Shown: positions 43,020 through 52,396 of the stretch, piece after piece
How the letters are laid out: every line of letters begins with the position of its first letter
How positions within the stretch are numbered: the first letter of the stretch is position 1
NCBI RefSeq assembly: GCF_019457615.1
Contig: NZ_CP080414.1
Coordinates: forward strand, 4,103,501 to 4,167,500
DNA: 64,000 bases
Source: Shewanella zhangzhouensis
GTDB lineage: Bacteria > Pseudomonadota > Gammaproteobacteria > Enterobacterales > Shewanellaceae
Reading direction: 5' to 3'
Made by a program: the position numbers and the translations under genes
The notes under the pieces: generated by a model
What the model saw: only the letters and a program-made list of their open reading frames with translations
The model's database searches: none
Told to the model about the DNA's origin: nothing

Positions 43020-45062
43020 ATGTCACCGCTTTACCCACGCCTGTTTTTAGCCAGTTTATTGGCTGCACCGGCCGCCATGGCCGCACCAAGCCACCAAATT
43101 ACCCTGGATGACTTTTTCGACATTGCCAACATGGGCACAGTGAAACTGAGCCCCAATGGCAAGCATGCACTCTGGCTTGAAGGCCGTTGGAACAAAGAAC
43201 TGGATAAGAGCCAGAATGACCTGTGGCAAATCGATATCAAGAGCCGCCAGCCAACACGCCTGACTTTCACCGACGAGAGCGAGTCCAGCCCCGTGTGGAG
43301 CCCGGACGGCCAGTTCATCTACTTTATCGGTAAGGAAAAACGTGACGACGCCAAGGCCCCATACAATGGTAAGGGCCAGGTGTTCCGTATTCCCGTATCC
43401 GGCGGCGAAGCCGTGCCCATGACCCGGGAAGCCGAAGGCGTGTCCGCCTTTGAGCTGGCTCCCAACGGTGGCAGCCTGTATTTTCTCACACACAAAGACA
43501 CCAAGGACAAAGACCGCTGGGCCGGCATGCGCTCAAGCCATGGTGCGCCACAGTATGGTCACGGCAAGCGCGACACCAATCCGCTGTACAAGTTGGATCT
43601 GGTGAACTTCCGTCAGGAGCTCCTGCTGGACGATGACAAGGTGGTATGGGATTTCAGTGTCAGCCCCGATGGCAACCAAATAGCCCGCATCACTACCGAC
43701 GACAATGAGCTCGTCTATCTCGAAGGCTGGTCGCAGGTCGAAGTGTTCGATACTGCCAAGAAGCAAAACCGGGTACTGGAAGACGGCGCCTGGCGTGAGA
43801 AGGCGGCATCGCCCTATGGCTGGCTCGAAGGACTGGCCTGGCATGGCGACAGCAAACGCCTGGCGTTTCGTATCGATTTTGACGGCCACCCCGGCCGCTT
43901 GTTTGTGGTCGATACCCTTGGCAAGGGCCAAATGGAGCTGAGCCGCAGCGGCAAGGTCACCCTCAATGGGGCCGATATCCAGTGGCGTCCGGGCAGCGAT
44001 GAGATCTGTTACCGGGTAGCCGATGCCGCCAGAGTCAAATTGCAGTGTACCGAAATCGATGGCTTGCAGCAGGACGATACCCGTACCCTGATTGAGGGGG
44101 ATACTGTGATTGGCAGCTACAGCTTTAACAGCCGTGGCAGCCAGGTGGCATTCAGTCACAATGGGTTGGATCATTTCACCGATCTGTTCGTGGCCGACGC
44201 CAACAGCAAGCGGGCCACGGCAAACCGCCTGACCGACATCAATCCACAGAGCGCCAACTGGCAGCTGCCGCAGATCAGCATCTATAAATGGCAGGCACCG
44301 GATGGCAGCGAAGTCGAAGGCATATTGGAGCTGCCCTACGGCTGGGATAAGTCCAGGGGCAAGCTGCCTTTGGTGGTGCAAATTCACGGCGGCCCCACTG
44401 CCGCCACGCCTTACTCGCTGCAACACCGCAGCTACGGCCGCGCCAGCTTCCCGGCTCAGGGCTGGGCGCTCTTGTCTCCAAACTACCGTGGCTCCACCGG
44501 CTACGGCGATAAATTCCTCACCGAGCTGGTTGGCCGTGAGCACGATATCGAAGTCAAAGACATACTCTCGGGCGTTGATAAGCTGATTGCCGATGGCATT
44601 GTCGATGGCGACAAGCTGGCGGTGATGGGCTGGTCCAATGGTGGCTACCTCACCAATGCGCTCATCAGCACCACCGACCGCTTCAAGGCGGCAAGCTCGG
44701 GCGCCGGGGTGTTCGACCAGCGTCTGCAGTGGATGCTGGAAGACACCCCGGGTCATGTGGTCAACTTTATGGAAGGCCTGCCCTGGGAAAAGCCCGATGC
44801 CTACACCCATGGCTCGTCACTGACCCACGCCAACAAAATCAAGACGCCGACCCTTATCCACATAGGTGAGAAGGATGCGCGGGTGCCGCTGGGCCATGCC
44901 CAGGGTCTGTACCGGGCACTGCACAACTATCTGGGCGTGCCGGTGGAACTGGTGGTCTATCCCGGCGAGGGCCATGGCCTGTCGAAGTATCAGCACCGCA
45001 AGGCCAAGATGGAGTGGGATCTTAAGTGGTTTAACTATTATGTGCTCGGCATAGAGCCCTGA
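43020..45062 (+). CDS. Secreted S9-family prolyl oligopeptidase-like peptidase
   Basis: The 680-residue protein has a signal peptide (1-22), an N-terminal beta-propeller (about 30-430, with WSPDGQFIYFIG and SPDGNQIARI blades) and a C-terminal alpha/beta hydrolase with catalytic Ser539 (GWSNGGYLT), Asp619 (GEKDARVP) and His652 (GEGHGLSK). This is the S9C acylaminoacyl-peptidase/DPP-like arrangement. It should cleave short peptides in the periplasm or outside. GGGGGAAA precedes the ATG. It is closed by a strong terminator. Confidence 0.95.
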   Translation: MSPLYPRLFLASLLAAPAAMAAPSHQITLDDFFDIANMGTVKLSPNGKHALWLEGRWNKELDKSQNDLWQIDIKSRQPTRLTFTDESESSPVWSPDGQFIYFIGKEKRDDAKAPYNGKGQVFRIPVSGGEAVPMTREAEGVSAFELAPNGGSLYFLTHKDTKDKDRWAGMRSSHGAPQYGHGKRDTNPLYKLDLVNFRQELLLDDDKVVWDFSVSPDGNQIARITTDDNELVYLEGWSQVEVFDTAKKQNRVLEDGAWREKAASPYGWLEGLAWHGDSKRLAFRIDFDGHPGRLFVVDTLGKGQMELSRSGKVTLNGADIQWRPGSDEICYRVADAARVKLQCTEIDGLQQDDTRTLIEGDTVIGSYSFNSRGSQVAFSHNGLDHFTDLFVADANSKRATANRLTDINPQSANWQLPQISIYKWQAPDGSEVEGILELPYGWDKSRGKLPLVVQIHGGPTAATPYSLQHRSYGRASFPAQGWALLSPNYRGSTGYGDKFLTELVGREHDIEVKDILSGVDKLIADGIVDGDKLAVMGWSNGGYLTNALISTTDRFKAASSGAGVFDQRLQWMLEDTPGHVVNFMEGLPWEKPDAYTHGSSLTHANKIKTPTLIHIGEKDARVPLGHAQGLYRALHNYLGVPVELVVYPGEGHGLSKYQHRKAKMEWDLKWFNYYVLGIEP

Positions 45063-45125
45063 ACCCGGCTAACGCCCGGAGGGAAATTAATGGTGTTTTT
45101 CTGAACCCAGGCTGACACCAAAGCA

Positions 45126-45153
45126 GAAAAAGCGCCTTTCGAGGCGCTTTTTT
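45126..45153 (+). terminator. Terminator after the S9 peptidase gene
   Basis: AGCGCCT/AGGCGCT with a TTCG loop is followed by T6. Confidence 0.9.
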
Positions 45154-45229
45154 ACTGAATGCTATTCACTTTTTCTGCGCCATGCCTATGCTGGTGTCAG
45201 TCACCCCCTCACCCGAAAAGGAGAGAACC

Positions 45230-45805
45230 ATGAAATCATTCAAGCATTTGCTGCTTGCTACTCTGATGCTGCTCGGTATCGGACAAGCCTTCGCCGCCGA
45301 GGATGACGCCAAATATCAGGATGCACTGGCCACCTTTAAGCAAGCCAGCGAAACCCACAAGTTTTTCAATAATGCCTACGGCTATGCCCTGTTCCCCACC
45401 ATAGGCAAGGGTGGCATTGGCATAGGCGCCGCCTACGGCAAAGGCCGGGTCTATCGTCAGGGCGCCTATGTGGGCGACTCCAGCATGACCCAGGTTTCCA
45501 TTGGCTTCCAGCTGGGTGGCCAGGCCTACAGCGAAATCATTTTCTTTAAAGACGAAAAGGCCTTTCGCGACTTTACCAGCGGCAGCTTTGAGTTCAGCGG
45601 TCAGGCGTCCGCCGTGGCCATTAACGTGGGCGCCAATGCCCAGGCAGGCACCACAGGTAACTCGGCCGGTGCAGGGCAGGCAGGCGGCGCACAGAATGCC
45701 ACTGCGGCCTATATCAATGGCATGACTGTGTTTACCGCAGCCAAGGGCGGACTGATGTTTGAGGCCGCGCTGGCAGGGCAGTCGTTCACCTTCGAAGGCA
45801 AGTAG
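45230..45805 (+). CDS. SYLF (YSC84)-domain lipid-binding protein
   Basis: The 191-residue protein has a signal peptide (1-22, ending AFAAED) and one SYLF domain: ALFPTIGKGGIGIGAAYGKG, then VSIGFQLGGQAYSEIIFF and a C-terminal KGGLMFEAALAGQSF. SYLF domains bind phosphoinositides in eukaryotes; bacterial members are exported and of unknown function. A Gly/Ala-rich loop near residues 137-155 is more extended than usual. The ATG at 45230 has GGAGAGAA 4-5 nt upstream. Confidence 0.88.
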   Translation: MKSFKHLLLATLMLLGIGQAFAAEDDAKYQDALATFKQASETHKFFNNAYGYALFPTIGKGGIGIGAAYGKGRVYRQGAYVGDSSMTQVSIGFQLGGQAYSEIIFFKDEKAFRDFTSGSFEFSGQASAVAINVGANAQAGTTGNSAGAGQAGGAQNATAAYINGMTVFTAAKGGLMFEAALAGQSFTFEGK

Positions 45806-45823
45806 CAGGTAAAAGACAGCTGG

Positions 45824-45852
45824 CAAAAAGGCGACCCTTGGGTCGCCTTTTT
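45824..45852. terminator. Bidirectional terminator
   Basis: AAAAAGGCGACC/GGTCGCCTTTTT with a CTTG loop lies between convergent genes. Confidence 0.92.
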
Positions 45853-45880
45853 CATTTAAATCCCGTGGGGCATGACCAGA

Positions 45881-46456
45881 CTATTGATGGCCCCAGGGTG
45901 CATTGGGTGTGGCGACTGGCTGGGTTAAATCAAACTCCACCAGAAAATCACGATTCTCGCGGGTGAGGCGATAACTGAACACATCTCCGGTCAAGCCCAG
46001 ATGCCAGACGTTGGTCACGGACTTGTCGAGCCCATTTTCTTTGAAGTTGGCGATGGAGAAGGCATCCACCGGAAAGGATTGCCACTCGCGGCTGCCTTCA
46101 TCCCGGGTATCACCGCCGTATTGGGTGACCTTGTCTTCACTGCCATCCTGATGACGATGGTCGTGTTTGAGCCTGAGCCCGCTATCGGTTTTGCTGATAA
46201 CCCAGGTGCGGGAGCTGTCGTTACCCACGTGGAATGGCACCTTGATTTGACTCTCGGAGCACTCACGCACGTGCATGACCAACCGCTGGTTGGCAAAAGC
46301 AGAATCGGACTCGTTCCCCTTGGTCACCTTGCCTTCGAATGCCTTGCCGCAAAGGGCGCCAAGCCTGTCAAAAAAGTCCGCTGCTGCCGGTTTATCCCCG
46401 GCGACCGCGCCGGTGCTGACGGTCAGTGACGCCATCAAAATCAGAGTCTTGTTCAT
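45881..46456 (-). CDS. Uncharacterised secreted protein
   Basis: The 191-residue protein has a signal peptide (1-20, ending GAVAGD) and a mature domain with two conserved-looking cysteines, an HDHRHQDGSEDKVTQYGG polar segment and a C-terminal strand FLVEFDLTQPV. I do not recognise a family by name, though similar short periplasmic proteins are common in Shewanella. The ATG at 46456 is preferred over a GTG at 46465 because GGGGTG is correctly spaced. It is transcribed towards a shared terminator. Confidence 0.7.
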   Translation of the reverse strand: MNKTLILMASLTVSTGAVAGDKPAAADFFDRLGALCGKAFEGKVTKGNESDSAFANQRLVMHVRECSESQIKVPFHVGNDSSRTWVISKTDSGLRLKHDHRHQDGSEDKVTQYGGDTRDEGSREWQSFPVDAFSIANFKENGLDKSVTNVWHLGLTGDVFSYRLTRENRDFLVEFDLTQPVATPNAPWGHQ

Positions 46457-46517
46457 GTAATTCACCCCAACCCAAAAGACAGCAGCCTAGCAAGTCAGAG
46501 TGAATTGAGTCTGAATC

Positions 46518-47567
46518 TTACCAGCCGATGTAACTGCGGGAGCGATCGCCGAGTTTTGCCTTGATGGCCCTGGCTGTGACCACACTGCCCACCAGCAGGA
46601 ATACAAAAATTCCCATCGACAGGCCCAGACTGGTCCACATGTTGCCGGGGGCCAGTTTGAAGCGCAGCAATCCTGTGATGACACTAAACAGGATGGAAAA
46701 CAGTGGGTGAATAAAGAAGATGGCAAAACTCATCTCGGCCAGGGCGTTGAGACTCTTTTGGGTGCGATCGGAGAGTGACCTTTGGGACAACCACAGGCAC
46801 AGCCCAACAGCGAGGATCACCAGACTAAACTTTTGCACAAACTGCCAGTCTACTCCGCCCCAGCTCAGAGCCTCTTTGTGATAGTTGCCCACATGGCCCT
46901 GCACATAGGTTTGCATATACAGGCTTAAGAGGGTGCCCAGCAATGCCAGCCACAGCAGTGGCACGGCTCTTTCTTTGAGCCACTCTTCATGGGCCGAATA
47001 CAAAATCCCCATCAGGTAGAAGGGGGTGAAATACACCACAGAATGGAGCACATTGATGTTGCCGATGGGACGATGGATAAGCAGGGCTATCACACAGCTC
47101 AGCGCCAGCAGGGTCCAGCGCGCGGCTCCGCTCATGCGGATATAGGCCGAAAACACCGGCGAGATGGCAAACACCGCCATAATAAAGGGAATGTACCAAT
47201 GGGGATAAAGCACATAGCCATTACGCACTGTGTAATAGATGCCCTTGGCAACTTCAGACAGGGGTCTGTCGTACATCAGACTCCACTGGGTCGCGAGCAT
47301 GGCAAGGCCCACCAGCGACACCCATAAAAATGGCAGCAACACGTTGCGCAGCTTGCTGACCATAAACTCTTTGTACACCATGCGCGGATGAAAAATCCGG
47401 TGATAAAAGTAGCCCGAGATAAACACGAACAAGGCGGTGCCACCCCGAACCAGATTTTCCAGCGGCAGGGGAAAACCGGCGCCCGAGTTGTAAATACTGT
47501 GCCCGGCCACAATCCACAAAATGGCGATGGCCCGCATATAGGTAAATTCAAGTTGTTGTTTTCGCAT
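46518..47567 (-). CDS. Acyltransferase-3 family membrane protein
   Basis: The 349-residue protein has about ten membrane segments and the N-terminal FTYMRAIAILWIVAGHS block of the AT3 family, whose His receives acyl groups; GLYxxxHP-like SFAIFFIHPLF appears near the end. AT3 proteins O-acetylate cell-surface sugars such as LPS, exopolysaccharides or Nod factors. No glycosyltransferases are nearby, so the acceptor is unknown. The ATG at 47567 follows AGGTG; a GTG at 47576 also exists. Confidence 0.87.
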   Translation of the reverse strand: MRKQQLEFTYMRAIAILWIVAGHSIYNSGAGFPLPLENLVRGGTALFVFISGYFYHRIFHPRMVYKEFMVSKLRNVLLPFLWVSLVGLAMLATQWSLMYDRPLSEVAKGIYYTVRNGYVLYPHWYIPFIMAVFAISPVFSAYIRMSGAARWTLLALSCVIALLIHRPIGNINVLHSVVYFTPFYLMGILYSAHEEWLKERAVPLLWLALLGTLLSLYMQTYVQGHVGNYHKEALSWGGVDWQFVQKFSLVILAVGLCLWLSQRSLSDRTQKSLNALAEMSFAIFFIHPLFSILFSVITGLLRFKLAPGNMWTSLGLSMGIFVFLLVGSVVTARAIKAKLGDRSRSYIGW

Positions 47568-47748
47568 GGAACACACCTAGGAGTAGAAAGGTGCAGTGAA
47601 CACGGAAGGAGCAAAAGCGTTCATTGATGATCTCGACAGGGCTACAGGGCGCAGCGTGGGCACAATATAGCCCCGGTTTGGTAAAACTGGAATAGGGTCA
47701 ACAGAATATTTTTTGACCCGACGTGGGCAACAACTAAGTCCTTTACAA

Positions 47749-48096
47749 TCATTCACTTGGTTTATTGTCAGCACCAAACCAAGCCTCCAGCTTTTCGGCC
47801 GCTCTGGCGCGGGTGCCATCGTCAATATAGACGGCCACCATGGTCAGTGCTGCGGCCAGAGCCCCCAGATCATCGGAGAAACCCATCAGAGGGGTGAGAT
47901 CCGGAATGGCGTCCACCGGAGTAATAAAATAGCCCAGGGCGCCATAGATGATGGTTTTGGCCCAGGTGGGGGTCTCGGGGCGCTGGGCGGCATAATAAAG
48001 CCACAGTGCCTTTTCTATCACCTCTCGGCCCGCCTGCCTGGCAAAGTCCTTCACCTTTTGCCAAAAACCTGTGTCGCTGTACTGGGTGTCGTTCAC
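47749..48096 (-). CDS. DUF1232 (YkvA-like) protein
   Basis: The 115-residue protein has the DUF1232 core KTIIYGALGYFITPVDAIPD followed by DDLGALAAAL. The function is unknown. The start is taken as GTG at 48096 because GGGAGG is 7 nt upstream; the TTG at 48102 would leave only 1 nt. It diverges from the polyamine cluster. Confidence 0.85.
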   Translation of the reverse strand: MNDTQYSDTGFWQKVKDFARQAGREVIEKALWLYYAAQRPETPTWAKTIIYGALGYFITPVDAIPDLTPLMGFSDDLGALAAALTMVAVYIDDGTRARAAEKLEAWFGADNKPSE

Positions 48097-48463
48097 GGCC
48101 AAGCCTCCCTTGCTGCGCCTTCATTCATGTCACTGTACGCCAAAAGCGCGCCTCTGTCAGCGAATCAAAATCAGCGCGCTGCGCGGTTATTCACTCCAGC
48201 CAAATAATCAGTCAGATAAATGCAAATAAATAAAATTTAAATGCATATTGTAGAATTAAAAAATAATAAATGAGTACGAATTGAATTAACCAAGAATAAA
48301 TTAATAAATAAAATTACACAGATTACATGGAGTTACATTTAGTAAAAGACTTTGTTTTTTATGATTCACTTCAAATTATCTTTATTTCGACACGGATAAA
48401 ATCACCTCGCCAAATGAGGCATTTTCTTTCAATGGTTTCTTGATGTTCGTAATGGAGTTGTAT
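48097..48463 (+). promoter_or_regulatory. AT-rich promoter region of speF leader and operon
   Basis: These 367 bases lie between the divergent DUF1232 gene and the speF leader. From about 48208 to 48400 the sequence is strongly AT-rich, with many ATAAAT and AATTAA elements, unlike the surrounding genome. Such tracts often bind nucleoid proteins of the H-NS type; SpeF genes are acid- and anaerobiosis-induced in enterics. I cannot pick a single -10/-35 pair with confidence. Confidence 0.5.
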
Positions 48464-48568
48464 ATGAGAAAGAAATCAAAGATCATGGCGCATATTCGCC
48501 GAACGAGGCATATTATGATGCCTGAGCAACGCGACTACTTCGACTATTCATTCTTCTTCCTGCTTTAA
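48464..48568 (+). CDS. speFL: SpeFL-type ornithine-sensing leader peptide
   Basis: A 34-codon ORF starts at ATG 48464, six bases after GGAG (48454-48457), and ends with TAA. Its core AHIRRTRHIM (residues 9-18) matches the E. coli SpeFL core PHIRRTTHIM at the same positions, and the total length is also 34. The E. coli HIRRxxH motif binds ornithine in the ribosome tunnel; the stalled ribosome then prevents Rho-dependent termination ahead of speF. Here His10, Ile11, Arg12, Arg13 and His16 are all kept, and the C-terminus is Phe/Tyr-rich (YFDYSFFFLL), as in the E. coli peptide. The stop is UAA. It lies 225 nt upstream of speF. Family membership is seen directly; the mechanism is inferred by homology. 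Confidence 0.93.
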   Translation: MRKKSKIMAHIRRTRHIMMPEQRDYFDYSFFFLL

Positions 48569-48793
48569 TCCTGCCTTCGCCGGACGCCTTGGGCTATCTG
48601 TCGCCTGAGAGTCTATCGCACAACAATACAATTTATCTGCCAGCCTTGGACTGACTCTGTCAGGGGAATACTGCGCCTTTTAATTAATTCGCGGCCCTGA
48701 TTTGTCAGCACCTGTTCGGCTGCCCGGAATTTACCATGTCGATTTAATAAATATTGGCAGGGGTCCGGCTAACCAAAATTAATCAGGTTAATT
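48569..48793 (+). promoter_or_regulatory. speFL-speF spacer, probable Rho-attenuation region
   Basis: The first 100 bases after the leader stop are rich in C and T with few stable hairpins (for example CCTGCCTTCGCCGGACGCC and CGCACAACAATACAATTTAT), as expected for a Rho loading site. In E. coli the stalled leader ribosome covers such a site. The ribosome-binding region of speF (ATCAGGTTAATT) is weak. No intrinsic terminator is visible. Confidence 0.55.
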
Positions 48794-50956
48794 ATGAATT
48801 CGTTAAAAATTGCCGCCAGTTTATCTGTTCGCGCCTGTTTTGATACCAAACGGGAAGTCGTCAACGTATTAACCACTGACTTTTGCGATGTGGGTGCCGC
48901 CGTTGTTTCTGTTACTGATGTAAATAACGGCATTGTCGACAAAATTAAAAATACCGGTTTGAATTTACCGATATTTGTCTCTGTGTGCTGTGAAGAAGCG
49001 TTCCCCGATGATTTCTGCGATACCATCACCGGGGTATTTGAACTGTGCAACGCCAAAACTGACTTTTATGGTAAACAGGTCGAAACCGCGGTGCGCCGTT
49101 ATCAGGAATCCCTGCTGCCGCCCTTCTTCGGCACCCTGAAAAAGTACGTTGAAATGGGTAACTCCACCTTTGCCTGTCCGGGGCACCAGGGTGGTCAGTT
49201 CTTCCGTAAACACCCTGTTGGCCGTCAGTTCTTTGATTTCTTCGGTGAAACCGTGTTCCGCTCGGACATGTGCAATGCCGATGTAAAGCTCGGTGATCTC
49301 CTTATCCACGAAGGCGCCCCCCACGACGCCCAGGCCTATGCCGCCAAGGTGTATAACGCCGACAAAACCTACTTTGTATTGAACGGCACGTCCGCCTCAA
49401 ACAAGGTGGTGTGTAACGCCCTGCTTGCCCCCGGCGATCTGGTGCTGTTTGACCGCAACAACCACAAATCCAACCACCACGGCGCCCTGATTCAGGCCGG
49501 TGCCACTCCTGTGTATCTGGAAACGGCCCGTAACCCCTTCGGCTTTATCGGCGGTATCGACTCTCACTGCTTTGATGAAGCCTACCTGCGGGACGAAATC
49601 GGTAAGGTCGCCCCTGAGCGGGTACAGGAGGCGCGCCCCTTCCGCCTCGCCATCATCCAGCTTGGCACCTATGACGGCACCATCTACAACGCCCGTCAGG
49701 TGGTGGACCGCATTGGCCACCTGTGTGACTACATCCTGTTTGACTCCGCCTGGGTGGGCTACGAGCAATTCATTCCCATGATGAAAGACTGCTCGCCACT
49801 GCTGTTGGAGCTCGGCCCCGACGATCCCGGCATTATCGTTACCCAGTCGGTACACAAGCAGCAGGCCGGGTTCTCACAAACTTCGCAAATCCACAAAAAA
49901 GACAGCCACATCAAGGGACAGGAACGCTACTGCAACCATAAACGCTTTAACAACGCCTTTATGATGCACGCCTCCACCAGCCCCTTCTATCCGCTGTTTG
50001 CGGCGCTGGATGTGAACGCCAAGATGCACGAAGGCGCCAGCGGCCGTTACCTGTGGCGTGAGGCGGTGAAGGCCGGTATCGAAGCCCGCAAGCTACTGCT
50101 GAAAAAGTGCAAGTACATCAAGCCCTTTATCCCCACCACAGTGGAAGGCGCGCCCTGGCAGACCTTTGATACCGAGCAGATGGCAGACGATCTGCGCTTC
50201 TTCGAGTTCGAACCTGGCCTTAAATGGCACGCGTTCGAGGGCTACGAGAAGGGCCAGTATTTTGTCGACCCCTGTAAGTTCCTGCTCACCACCCCCGGCA
50301 TCAATGCCGAGACCGGCGAGTACGAAGACTTCGGCATCCCGGCCACCATCCTTGCCAACTTCCTGCGTGAAAACAACATCATCCCAGAGAAGTGCGACCT
50401 TAACTCCATCCTGTTCCTCATGACCCCCGCCGAGGACATGGCCAAGATGCAGCATCTGGTGACCCAGATTGCCCGCTTCGAAAAGCTGATTGACGAGGAT
50501 GCGCCCTTAAGCGAAGTGCTGCCCAACGTCTATCGCGCCAACCGCGAGCGTTATGAGGGCTACAGCATCCGTCGCCTGTGTCAGGAAATGCACGACCTCT
50601 ATGTCAGCCGCAACGTGAAGCAGCTGCAAAAAGAGATGTTCCGTGCGGCTTACTTCCCCAAGGCGGTAATGAATCCACAGGACGCCAATATCGCCTTTGT
50701 ACGTGGCAAGGCCGAGCTGGTGCCGCTCAGTGAAATCGAAGGTCAAATCGCGGCCGAAGGCGCCCTGCCTTACCCACCCGGCGTGCTCTGTATGGTGCCG
50801 GGGGAAGTCTGGGGCGGCGCGGTGCAGCGCTACTTCCTGGCGCTGGAAGAAGGCATCAACCTGCTGCCGGGCTTTGCTCCGGAGCTTCAGGGCGTGTACC
50901 TGGAGCGCACCGATAACGGCCGGGTACAGGCCATGGGTTACGTGCTCAAGCATTGA
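48794..50956 (+). CDS. speF: Inducible ornithine decarboxylase SpeF
   Basis: SpeF converts ornithine to putrescine and CO2, consuming a proton. The 720-residue protein is a fold-type I Orn/Lys/Arg decarboxylase: an N-terminal wing (1-105), a PLP domain with PLP-binding Lys355 in TQSVHKQQAGFSQ and the GNSTFACPGHQGGQFF segment near residue 122, and the C-terminal domain. Length agrees with E. coli SpeF/SpeC. It is preceded by the ornithine-sensing leader and followed after 60 nt by potE. This is the biodegradative, inducible form by context, not the constitutive SpeC. Confidence 0.97.
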   Translation: MNSLKIAASLSVRACFDTKREVVNVLTTDFCDVGAAVVSVTDVNNGIVDKIKNTGLNLPIFVSVCCEEAFPDDFCDTITGVFELCNAKTDFYGKQVETAVRRYQESLLPPFFGTLKKYVEMGNSTFACPGHQGGQFFRKHPVGRQFFDFFGETVFRSDMCNADVKLGDLLIHEGAPHDAQAYAAKVYNADKTYFVLNGTSASNKVVCNALLAPGDLVLFDRNNHKSNHHGALIQAGATPVYLETARNPFGFIGGIDSHCFDEAYLRDEIGKVAPERVQEARPFRLAIIQLGTYDGTIYNARQVVDRIGHLCDYILFDSAWVGYEQFIPMMKDCSPLLLELGPDDPGIIVTQSVHKQQAGFSQTSQIHKKDSHIKGQERYCNHKRFNNAFMMHASTSPFYPLFAALDVNAKMHEGASGRYLWREAVKAGIEARKLLLKKCKYIKPFIPTTVEGAPWQTFDTEQMADDLRFFEFEPGLKWHAFEGYEKGQYFVDPCKFLLTTPGINAETGEYEDFGIPATILANFLRENNIIPEKCDLNSILFLMTPAEDMAKMQHLVTQIARFEKLIDEDAPLSEVLPNVYRANRERYEGYSIRRLCQEMHDLYVSRNVKQLQKEMFRAAYFPKAVMNPQDANIAFVRGKAELVPLSEIEGQIAAEGALPYPPGVLCMVPGEVWGGAVQRYFLALEEGINLLPGFAPELQGVYLERTDNGRVQAMGYVLKH

Positions 50957-51016
50957 TAACGACGGGGCGGCCAAGGGACGCCGCCCCTTTAAACCATAAC
51001 GAATCGAGACACTATT

Positions 51017-52333
51017 ATGAGTAAATCAAACAACAAGATAGGTGTGGTTCAACTCACCATTCTCACCATAGTTAACATGATGGGCTCAGGCATCATCATG
51101 CTGCCGACCCAGCTGGCCCAGGTAGGTACCATTTCGGTATTGTCCTGGCTGGTCACGGCCGCGGGCTCCACGGCGCTGGCCTATGCCTTCGCCAAGTGCG
51201 GTATGTTCAGTAAAAAATCCGGCGGCATGGGCGGCTACGCCGAATACGCCTTCGGACGCAGCGGCAACTTTATGGCCAACTACACCTATGCGGTATCGCT
51301 GCTTATTGCCAACGTGGCCATTGCCATCTCGGCAGTGGGCTACGGCGCCGTACTCTTTGGCGTGGAACTGACCCCCATCGCCACCTGTCTGGCCACCATT
51401 GGTGTGCTCTGGCTCGCCACAGTCGCCAACTTCGGTGGCGCCCGTATCACGGGTCAGGTGTCCAGCATCACTGTGTGGGGCATCATTCTGCCGGTGATTG
51501 GCGTGTCCATCATAGGTTGGTTCTGGTTTGACTTTGACCTCTACAAGTCGGCCTGGAACCCCCATGACCTGCCATTCTTTGAAGCACTGGGCGGCTCCAT
51601 CGCCATGACCCTGTGGGCCTTCCTGGGCCTGGAATCAGCCTGTGCCAACTCAGAAGCGGTTGAAAATCCAGAGAAGAACGTGCCCATCGCCGTCATGGGC
51701 GGCACCCTGGGCGCGGCGCTGATTTACATCATCTCCACCAACGTGATTGCCGGTATTGTGCCAAACGGTGAGCTGGCCCTGTCCAACGCGCCTTTCGGTC
51801 TGGCCTTTGCCCAAATGTTTAACCCCACTATCGGCGCCATCGTAATGGCCTGTGCCATCATCAGCTGCACCGGCTCGCTGCTGGGCTGGCAGTTCACCAT
51901 AGCTCAGGTGTTCAAGGCCTCTGCCGACGAAGGCTTCTTCCCCAAAATCTTCTCCAAAGTCACCAAAACCGACGCGCCCGTGCTTGGCATGCTGGCCATC
52001 GTCTCTATCCAGTCGGTGCTCAGCCTGATGACCATCAGCCCCTCACTGAACAAGCAGTTTGAAGCCCTGGTGAACCTGGCGGTGGTGACCAACATCATCC
52101 CTTACATCCTGTCGATGGCGGCCCTCGGCGTAATGCAAAAGCAGATGAAGATCCCGGTCAGCAAGGCCCGTGTGGCCAACTGCATGGCGGTGATGGGCGC
52201 GCTTTACAGCTTCTATGCCCTGTACAGCTCAGGTGAAACCGCCGTGATGCTGGGCTCCATTGCCACCTTCTTTGGCTGGACCCTGTACGGCGTTATCTCC
52301 AAGAAAAACGAACTGCGCCTGCAACAGGCCTGA
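51017..52333 (+). CDS. potE: Putrescine-ornithine antiporter PotE
   Basis: PotE exchanges external ornithine for internal putrescine across the inner membrane. The 438-residue protein has 12 hydrophobic segments and the APC-family start QLTILTIVNMMGSGIIMLP, then KKSGGMGGYAEYAFG and ALWAFLGLESA-like sequence (here TLWAFLGLESACANSEAV). Together with SpeF it forms an ornithine-dependent acid-resistance/polyamine supply unit. It begins 60 nt after speF, in one operon, and a porin gene follows 63 nt later. Confidence 0.96.
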   Translation: MSKSNNKIGVVQLTILTIVNMMGSGIIMLPTQLAQVGTISVLSWLVTAAGSTALAYAFAKCGMFSKKSGGMGGYAEYAFGRSGNFMANYTYAVSLLIANVAIAISAVGYGAVLFGVELTPIATCLATIGVLWLATVANFGGARITGQVSSITVWGIILPVIGVSIIGWFWFDFDLYKSAWNPHDLPFFEALGGSIAMTLWAFLGLESACANSEAVENPEKNVPIAVMGGTLGAALIYIISTNVIAGIVPNGELALSNAPFGLAFAQMFNPTIGAIVMACAIISCTGSLLGWQFTIAQVFKASADEGFFPKIFSKVTKTDAPVLGMLAIVSIQSVLSLMTISPSLNKQFEALVNLAVVTNIIPYILSMAALGVMQKQMKIPVSKARVANCMAVMGALYSFYALYSSGETAVMLGSIATFFGWTLYGVISKKNELRLQQA

Positions 52334-52396
52334 ACACAACACACATAAGGCCTCGTCTCGTGGCGGGGCCACAGCAAGATATTCGAAGGTGGAATC

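Noticed and set aside
43533..44810. 425-codon open frame antisense to the S9 peptidase
   Set aside because: The sense frame carries the complete catalytic triad; the antisense frame is a composition effect.
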